Shown in pieces: positions 23,345 to 28,465 of a stretch of 28,465 nt of DNA. The DNA lies in the NCBI GenBank assembly GCA_002311285.1, contig DBZU01000038.1:396-28860 (forward strand). Reading direction: 5' to 3'. This stretch comes from Dehalococcoidia bacterium UBA1152 (GTDB lineage: Bacteria; Chloroflexota; Dehalococcoidia; Lucifugimonadales; UBA2962). Position numbers and translations under genes: made by a program. Position 1 is the first letter of the stretch. Every line of letters begins with the position of its first letter. The notes beneath the pieces were generated by a model. That model saw only the letters and a program-made list of their open reading frames with translations. It was not told the origin of the DNA and did not search any database.

Positions 23345-24418
23345 TCATTGTTGATTCGGCTCAAGAATTATCTTACAAGCGTTCCCGCTTTTTAATAAGT
23401 CAAAAGCATCAGTCACGTTATCCAATGGTAATCTATGTGTTATCAACGGACTTATATCAACTAGACCGGTTTCTAGTAAATGTCTAGTTTTATGCCATGT
23501 TTCAAAAATTTCTCTGCCGTTTAATGCTAGCACCGTTAGGTTTTTAAAGATCATATCTTCTGCAATATCAATAAGAACAGGTTTAGGAGGTATACCAAAT
23601 AAATTAACATAACCTCCTCTTCTTACACCTTTAAAGGCGGCATCAATTGACGCAGTAGCTCCACTCATTTCAAGTACAATATCGACTCCATGGTCTCCTA
23701 TCTTGGATAACCAACTTGCAGTTTCGGTTCCTGTTAGTTTTGATGGTTGAAAAACCTCGTCTGCCCCTACTTGTAAAGCTAGCGACAGCCTATAATTATT
23801 GATGTCTGCGGCGACTATTCTTGATGCACCCGATGCTTTAGCAATCGCTATCGAAAATAACCCGATAGGCCCACATCCTAATACTGCGATACTTTGTCCG
23901 GCTGGATCATGAGCTAATGATGATCTGACCGCGCCACCAAACGGTTCTTGTAATGCTGCTATGTCTGGTGGAAGCTTAGATTGATCAGTATGCCATAAAA
24001 CTTTTTCAGGTATAGCAACATACTCTGCAAAGCAACCATCCCGATCTACCCCAATAATAGATGTCTGAGGGCACATGTGAGGTTTGCCTGACTGGCATTG
24101 AAAACAAGAACCACAAGTGATGTGACTTTCACACGAAACAAATTCTCCTAACAATGCCTGGTCTACATTACTTCCTGTTGCCACCACAGTACCAGCCATT
24201 TCATGTCCAAGCGTCATTGGGGGTTTAATACGTTTACTACTCCAAGAGTCCCATTCCCATATATGAAGATCTGTTCCACAAATACTCGCGGCATCAACCC
24301 TAACTAAGACCTCTTTATTTCCGATTTTAGGAACGGGAATTTCTATAAGATCAGCGCCTGGAGAGCTTGTGAGTTTCTGTAGCGCTTTCATTGTTTTTGG
24401 TACGGTATATTTCTTCAT
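23345..24418 (-). CDS. tdh: Zinc-dependent dehydrogenase, L-threonine 3-dehydrogenase type
   Basis: Length 357 residues, medium-chain dehydrogenase. Catalytic zinc ligands are Cys47 (SICGTDLHIWEWDSW) and His72/Glu73 (TLGHEMAG); structural zinc ligands are Cys102, Cys105, Cys108 and Cys116. The NAD-binding motif is AVLGCGPIGLFS. The segment CGTDLHIWEWDSWSSKRI with PPM before GHE is a close match to the threonine dehydrogenase signature, which oxidises L-threonine to 2-amino-3-oxobutyrate. No kbl (aminoketobutyrate ligase) gene is adjacent, so another polyol or amino-alcohol substrate remains possible. It follows lysS on the same strand with a 50-base gap. Confidence 0.8.
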   Translation of the reverse strand: MKKYTVPKTMKALQKLTSSPGADLIEIPVPKIGNKEVLVRVDAASICGTDLHIWEWDSWSSKRIKPPMTLGHEMAGTVVATGSNVDQALLGEFVSCESHITCGSCFQCQSGKPHMCPQTSIIGVDRDGCFAEYVAIPEKVLWHTDQSKLPPDIAALQEPFGGAVRSSLAHDPAGQSIAVLGCGPIGLFSIAIAKASGASRIVAADINNYRLSLALQVGADEVFQPSKLTGTETASWLSKIGDHGVDIVLEMSGATASIDAAFKGVRRGGYVNLFGIPPKPVLIDIAEDMIFKNLTVLALNGREIFETWHKTRHLLETGLVDISPLITHRLPLDNVTDAFDLLKSGNACKIILEPNQQ

Positions 24419-24468
24419 AAAAACTCAATTAATCGCTCAGATGCTTTAATTAAATAGACCTCATTATT

Positions 24469-25977
24469 TTATTGATTGGGACGAAGCTGAGGAAACAAGA
24501 TAACTTCTCTTATCGATGTTTCGTTCAATAGAATCATTGTTAAACGGTCAATGCCCATACCAAGACCTGCAGTGGGCGGCATTCCTTGCTCAATAGCAAT
24601 AAGGAAATCTTCATCTAGCCGATCAAATTCATTCTCGTTGTTTTCACCAGAAGAAGCTCTCATTGCCTCTTGGTTTTCAAATCGACTTCTTTGATCTACA
24701 GGGTCATTTAATTCAGTGAATGAATTACATATTTCCATACCAGAAATGAAACCTTCGAAGCGTTCAACCATCCTTTCATCAGAACGACATTTTTTGGCTA
24801 GAGGAGACATCTCTATTGGATAGTCGACAAGAAATGATGGCCTGATAAGGTTTGGTTCAACTGTATCTGAGATTAGTTTATCTAATAGGCCTGACCAGCC
24901 TGTTTGTTGCGATGAGTCGAGTTTTAATTCATCCATTCTCGCTTTTAAAGATTTTAAGTCTGTACATTCAATAAAATCTACGTTGGCATGTTCGATTAAT
25001 TGTTCTCGCAAATTGAGTCGAGGCCATGGTTCATTCAAATCTATATCTGATCCGTTTATTTGAATTTCTGTTGTGTTTAATACTTCCTTTGCAATATGAG
25101 CCATCATGTTTTCTACCATTTTCATCATATCGTTATAATCTGACAGAGCCTCGTAGCATTCAAGCATAGTAAATTCAGGATTATGATTTAAATCAACGCC
25201 TTCATTTCTAAATACCCGTCCAATCTCATACACTTTTTCTAATCCACCTACGATCAAACGCTTTAAATATAACTCTGTAGCTATCCTCATATATAGATCA
25301 CGGTGTAACTGGTTATGGTGAGTAACGAAAGGTTTAGCCATAGCGCCCGCTGCTATTGGCACCAATACTGGAGTTTCTACTTCAATGAATCCGTTGCCAT
25401 CCAAAAATCTTCTCATTGAAGAAATAATACGCGGTCTGGTAATTGCTATTTGCCTTGCTGAATCGTTAGATATGAGGTCTAAGTGACGGTGCCGAAATCT
25501 TAGTTCAGTATCGGTCAGTCCATGCCATTTTTCAGGCAGAGGTCGAAGAGATTTGCATAAAATAACAATGTTATTTGCCTCAACAGATGGTTCTCCTCGT
25601 CTAGTTCTAATTACATCACCAGTAACTCCAATCCAATCCCCAATATCTATATCATCAATTAAATCATATTGTTCAGAAAGTAAATTTTTTCTAAGCAAAA
25701 CTTGAATACGGCCAGATAAATCTTGTAAATCTACAAAAGTAACCTTCCCCATATTTCTAATATTCATCAACCGCCCAGCAATAGTAACCTCACCGGAGTC
25801 AGATGGAGTTTTTTGCGATTCCAGTGAGTCTAGCAGCGCAACAGCTTCTGAATTATTGTGTGTACGTTTGTAATTGTGAGGATAAGGATTTATACCTTTT
25901 TTATGCAATCTATCTAGTTTTTGTTTTCTAATATCAAAAATGCTGTTAGTTGATGTATTTTCGTCTTTAATGCTCAT
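24469..25977 (-). CDS. lysS: Lysyl-tRNA synthetase, class II
   Basis: Length 502 residues, full size. It charges tRNA-Lys. After an N-terminal extension, the OB-fold anticodon-binding domain (VTIAGRLMNIRNMGKVTFVD) is followed by the catalytic core. Class II motif 1 lies around FIEVETPVLVPIAAGAMAKP, motif 2 is RVFRNEGVDLNHNPEFTMLE, and motif 3 is GLGMGIDRLTMILL. The lysine-binding region (ELNDPVDQRSRFE) is also present. No SD is obvious before the ATG. It diverges from rsmD across a 265-base region. Confidence 0.97.
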   Translation of the reverse strand: MSIKDENTSTNSIFDIRKQKLDRLHKKGINPYPHNYKRTHNNSEAVALLDSLESQKTPSDSGEVTIAGRLMNIRNMGKVTFVDLQDLSGRIQVLLRKNLLSEQYDLIDDIDIGDWIGVTGDVIRTRRGEPSVEANNIVILCKSLRPLPEKWHGLTDTELRFRHRHLDLISNDSARQIAITRPRIISSMRRFLDGNGFIEVETPVLVPIAAGAMAKPFVTHHNQLHRDLYMRIATELYLKRLIVGGLEKVYEIGRVFRNEGVDLNHNPEFTMLECYEALSDYNDMMKMVENMMAHIAKEVLNTTEIQINGSDIDLNEPWPRLNLREQLIEHANVDFIECTDLKSLKARMDELKLDSSQQTGWSGLLDKLISDTVEPNLIRPSFLVDYPIEMSPLAKKCRSDERMVERFEGFISGMEICNSFTELNDPVDQRSRFENQEAMRASSGENNENEFDRLDEDFLIAIEQGMPPTAGLGMGIDRLTMILLNETSIREVILFPQLRPNQ

Positions 25978-26242
25978 TATTGATTTACTAAAGGACCACT
26001 TAAGTTAATTAATCTAACATAAATAATAAATGAAAAGACTGAGTAAGGTGCGTTTAGGACACACGCTCAGCTTGATTATAGATTCTATCTGACCGTAGAC
26101 TAGCCTGCAAAAATATTTTTCGACTTTGTCTAAAATTTGTACAAAAACTACTTTAAACAGAGATACCCCACTGCTAGTATCCACACTCAGTTGAATATGA
26201 GCTGATAAAAATTTAATGAAATGAATATCAACTAGTAACTAG
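25978..26242. other. Divergent intergenic region between lysS and rsmD
   Basis: This 265-base AT-rich region should hold promoters for lysS (minus) and rsmD (plus). I see an imperfect nested hairpin (CTGA 26039-26042 with TCAG 26067-26070, and GCGT 26050-26053 with ACGC 26063-26066) and several TATA-like boxes, but no convincing -35/-10 pair, T-box motif, tRNA or open frame. Confidence 0.4.
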
Positions 26243-26827
26243 ATGAGCACACAGATATCTGGAGGAAGAGACCGAGGTCGTAGGCTTCATTCTATATCAG
26301 CTAAGATTAGACCTACTTCCCAAAAGCTTAGGTTGGCTATTTTTTCCATTTTGTCTGATTTGCCAAAATCACCCAGGGTCTTAGATTTGTATGCTGGCAC
26401 AGGGGCATTTGGGCTTGAAGCGCTAAGCAGAGGGGCCATTCATGCAGACTTTGTGGAGGTCAATGCAAGGCTTTGCAAAATTATAAATATGAACATCAAA
26501 TTGCTCGGATACCAAGACCGAGCTCGAGTAATCAAGGCGAAAGTAGACCAAGCCTTCGATTCATTATTAATGCAATACGAGGACAATTTCGGTGGCCACG
26601 ACGGAGGATATGACTTGGTATTTTTGGACCCACCATATTTGGACAATCCATGGGAACACATATTAGGTAATCCTAGTTGGGGGTTGTTAATGAAGCCTGC
26701 TGGAGTGTTAGTGGCTGAACACAGTACAGATATGATACTACAAGGCGGTTATAATAAATTGGTTTCCAGGCAAACTCGAACATACGGCGATTCAGCCATA
26801 TCTATTTTTGAACTGTTGGAGAATTAA
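26243..26827 (+). CDS. rsmD: 16S rRNA (guanine966-N2)-methyltransferase
   Basis: Length 194 residues. It methylates G966 in helix 31 of 16S rRNA during 30S assembly. The N terminus ISGGRDRGRRLHS and RPTSQKLRLAIFSIL are RsmD hallmarks, VLDLYAGTGAFGLEALSRGA is the SAM-binding motif, and DLVFLDPPY holds the catalytic DPPY. The gene order rsmD-coaD is conserved in many bacteria. Its stop lies one base before the coaD start codon, and the coaD ribosome site is inside its last codons. Confidence 0.95.
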   Translation: MSTQISGGRDRGRRLHSISAKIRPTSQKLRLAIFSILSDLPKSPRVLDLYAGTGAFGLEALSRGAIHADFVEVNARLCKIINMNIKLLGYQDRARVIKAKVDQAFDSLLMQYEDNFGGHDGGYDLVFLDPPYLDNPWEHILGNPSWGLLMKPAGVLVAEHSTDMILQGGYNKLVSRQTRTYGDSAISIFELLEN

Positions 26828-26828
26828 C

Positions 26829-27311
26829 TTGGTTACTGCAATATATCCCGGCACATTTGACCCAGTACACAATGGACACGTTGATGTAGCTGAAAGAGCT
26901 TCAAAATTATTCGATAAGTTAGTTATTGGAATTTATAATAGTCCACCAAAAAATTTGTTGTTTACTATGGACGAACGTGTTGAAATGTTTCGTAAAGCTA
27001 TAGTGGATAAAAAGAATATAGAGGTCCTTCCTTTTAATGGATTGGCAGTAGACTTTGCCCTTAAAGTAAAGGCCGGTTTTATACTGCGAGGCCTTCGTGC
27101 TGGTATAGATTTTGAAGTTGAATTCGAAATGGCACACATGTGGCGCAATCTATACCCTGATATAGATGTAGTATGCGTGATGAGCGCTTTGGAACACCAA
27201 TTCATACATTCTTCAAGAATAAAAGAAGTTGCCCAATTAGGAGGAGATGTGGAGAAATTAGTGCCTGTCGGAGTAGCTGATCTAATTTCTGAAAAACTGA
27301 ATAGAAACTAA
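26829..27311 (+). CDS. coaD: Phosphopantetheine adenylyltransferase
   Basis: Length 160 residues from the TTG at 26829, matching the roughly 160 residues of the family; GGAGA at 26818-26822 is six bases upstream. A longer in-frame start would add residues that family members lack. It makes dephospho-CoA from 4'-phosphopantetheine and ATP. The nucleotidyltransferase motif is YPGTFDPVHNGHVD, with LRGLRAGIDFEVEFEMA in the middle and the HSSRIKEVAQLGGDV motif near the end, the ISSS/TxxR-like signature of the fold. It is translationally coupled to rsmD. Confidence 0.95.
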   Translation: MVTAIYPGTFDPVHNGHVDVAERASKLFDKLVIGIYNSPPKNLLFTMDERVEMFRKAIVDKKNIEVLPFNGLAVDFALKVKAGFILRGLRAGIDFEVEFEMAHMWRNLYPDIDVVCVMSALEHQFIHSSRIKEVAQLGGDVEKLVPVGVADLISEKLNRN

Positions 27312-27321
27312 GGAGAGTAGA

Positions 27322-27927
27322 ATGCAAAGTAACATACAGAACACACTCGGTAAATTAGAAGAAAATATAAGCAGCGCTAGTAAAATGCCTGGCATCGGCA
27401 ATAAAGCCGTGGTTGATATTAAGAAATTGAAGTCAATCCATGATGAACTGGTTAATTCTATACCGGAAGAACTTTTGGAAGCATCAGAAGTTCTTAAGCA
27501 AAAGGAAAGCATTATTAATCAGGCATATCTGGAGGCGAAACGTACGAAGGGAATAGCGCAACAAGAATCCGCCTCTGTCAATGAAAAAGCTCGCAATGAC
27601 TATGAACAGAAAATAAGTGATAGCGAGATTACTAAAGGCGCACAATCAAAGTCGGAAGACATAATATCTGAAGCCAATAAAAAGGCTAATGAAATCGTGG
27701 AAGAAGGTGAAGGTCAGGCAGACAAAATATTAGAAAAAGCACAAAACGCTGCGACACATCGTAAAGAAGGAGCAGACCAATATTCTAAAGAAGTGCTTTT
27801 CAATATCGAAGAGAGACTATCTCAAATTCTTGCTCAGGTTCGTCGCGGAATAGATGCTTTGAACGAAGATGTTCAACAAGATGAGCAGGCCAAAATTTCA
27901 GTAAATGGCAACTTATCAAATAGCTAG
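27322..27927 (+). CDS. Coiled-coil protein, DivIVA- or ATP-synthase-B-like
   Basis: Length 201 residues; AAGGAGAG lies directly upstream of the ATG. The N-terminal third has a short hydrophobic-helical segment (VVDIKKLKSIHDELVNSIPEEL). From about residue 55 to 175 the protein is a charged heptad-like helix rich in Glu, Lys and Ala (AYLEAKRTKGIAQQESA, IISEANKKANEIVEEGEG). A C-terminal helix follows (RLSQILAQVRRGIDALNED). No membrane segment is seen. In other genomes a protein of this kind often follows rsmD-coaD. A role as a cytoplasmic scaffold in envelope or division is only an analogy. It probably shares the rsmD-coaD transcript. Confidence 0.75.
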   Translation: MQSNIQNTLGKLEENISSASKMPGIGNKAVVDIKKLKSIHDELVNSIPEELLEASEVLKQKESIINQAYLEAKRTKGIAQQESASVNEKARNDYEQKISDSEITKGAQSKSEDIISEANKKANEIVEEGEGQADKILEKAQNAATHRKEGADQYSKEVLFNIEERLSQILAQVRRGIDALNEDVQQDEQAKISVNGNLSNS

Positions 27928-27989
27928 ATTTTTAAATCAGTAATTAATTATCATCTAAAGATATTAGACTGGTATAGTTAGTTCTGTGA

Positions 27990-28451
27990 TTAGTCGAGCT
28001 GTAATTTAGTGTCTAATCCGTCTGGAAAATAATTTCCAGAAAATATATTATCTTGTGGCCAATAAGTCTTTGGCAATTCATAGTAAGCTTCGGTTTCGTT
28101 ACCGTCAGGATCAAAAAAGTAGATACCTATCGAGATACCGTGATTACCAATACCGGCGTCAATATTATTTTCAGCTAGATTGTCTCTTAATTCACGAAGA
28201 TCCGATAAAGAATCATATCTCCATGCAGTGTGATATAAGCCTACTCTATTTGGATCTGGGCCTGGGGCATCTTTCCCAATCTCCATCAGTGCTAATTCGT
28301 GTGAAGAGTCAAAATTAGATGTAAGAAAAACCATTTTGTTTTCAAACCTAGCCTGAACATTGAGCGACAAAATATTCGTATAAAAACTCTCGGCTTTTTT
28401 AAGTTCTCTTACACGTAAAACTACATGTCCTAATGTTTTTGGCTTAACCAT
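27990..28451 (-). CDS. VOC superfamily metalloenzyme, extradiol dioxygenase/glyoxalase-like
   Basis: Length 153 residues. The metal-binding triad of the vicinal-oxygen-chelate fold is complete: His9 (LGHVVLRV), His74 (GLYHTAWR) and Glu121 (DPDGNETEAYYE). The two beta-alpha-beta-beta-beta halves are evident. Resemblance is to one-domain catechol-2,3-dioxygenase-like proteins, but isomerases and resistance proteins share the pattern, so the reaction is open. The ATG lies 14 bases from the window edge, so upstream signals are mostly not visible. It converges on the coiled-coil gene. Confidence 0.82.
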   Translation of the reverse strand: MVKPKTLGHVVLRVRELKKAESFYTNILSLNVQARFENKMVFLTSNFDSSHELALMEIGKDAPGPDPNRVGLYHTAWRYDSLSDLRELRDNLAENNIDAGIGNHGISIGIYFFDPDGNETEAYYELPKTYWPQDNIFSGNYFPDGLDTKLQLD

Positions 28452-28465
28452 TGAGTATTAACCTA

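Noticed and set aside
24469..25977. A T-box or other riboswitch ahead of lysS
   Set aside because: The upstream 265 bases show no T-box consensus, no lysine-riboswitch-like conserved core and no terminator hairpin.
26808..26828. Longer start for coaD at 26808
   Set aside because: It would add seven residues outside the family pattern; TTG 26829 has GGAGA at six bases and gives the normal length.

Overview
The window reads as a stretch of a free-living bacterial chromosome of moderately low GC (roughly 40% by eye). Gene content fits a marine Chloroflexota of the SAR202/Dehalococcoidia type: tandem phosphotriesterase-like hydrolases, a molybdenum-hydroxylase operon with duplicated catalytic subunits, and kelch lipoproteins, next to ordinary housekeeping genes (lysS, rsmD, coaD, apt). 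This placement is inference from gene content, not a phylogeny. TTG and GTG starts are frequent, and several are fixed by a good Shine-Dalgarno (SD) sequence.

Layout. 1-1107: end of an unrecognised gene and a small PD-(D/E)XK nuclease with four cysteines. 1169-3106 (-): ABC-F ATPase. 3187-3720: a scar-like region holding the 3' half of a tRNA-Ile(GAT), an orphan winged-helix protein resembling the DNA-binding tail of restriction enzymes, and short repeats. 3787-4967: promoter and class V aminotransferase. 5157-9282: three overlapping phosphotriesterase-family genes, the middle one lacking two metal ligands, followed by a kelch lipoprotein. 9337-11354 (-): JAMM protease-like protein, cytidylate-kinase-like protein and apt. 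11428-13434: ABM monooxygenase (+) and a thiamine-diphosphate enzyme (-), meeting end to end. 13638-14846: second kelch lipoprotein. 15059-22395: operon for a three-subunit molybdenum hydroxylase (FAD, 2Fe-2S, catalytic subunit), a MoaD/ThiS-like protein ending in GGG, a second catalytic subunit and a DHDPS-family lyase. 22493-28451: SAM methyltransferase, tdh-like dehydrogenase (-), lysS (-), rsmD, coaD, a coiled-coil protein and a VOC metalloenzyme (-).

How the genes may work together. The hydroxylase operon, DHDPS-family lyase, phosphotriesterase-family hydrolases, ABM and VOC proteins and threonine-dehydrogenase-type enzyme look like parts for oxidising and cleaving dissolved organic compounds; no substrate can be read from sequence. 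The points most worth following are the degenerate middle phosphotriesterase paralog, the two catalytic subunits sharing one FAD/Fe-S pair, the tRNA scar beside an orphan restriction-type winged helix, and a perfect 26-bp palindrome inside the JAMM gene. No CRISPR array, rRNA, transposase, integrase or complete tRNA was seen, and no gene-free stretch exceeds 300 bases.
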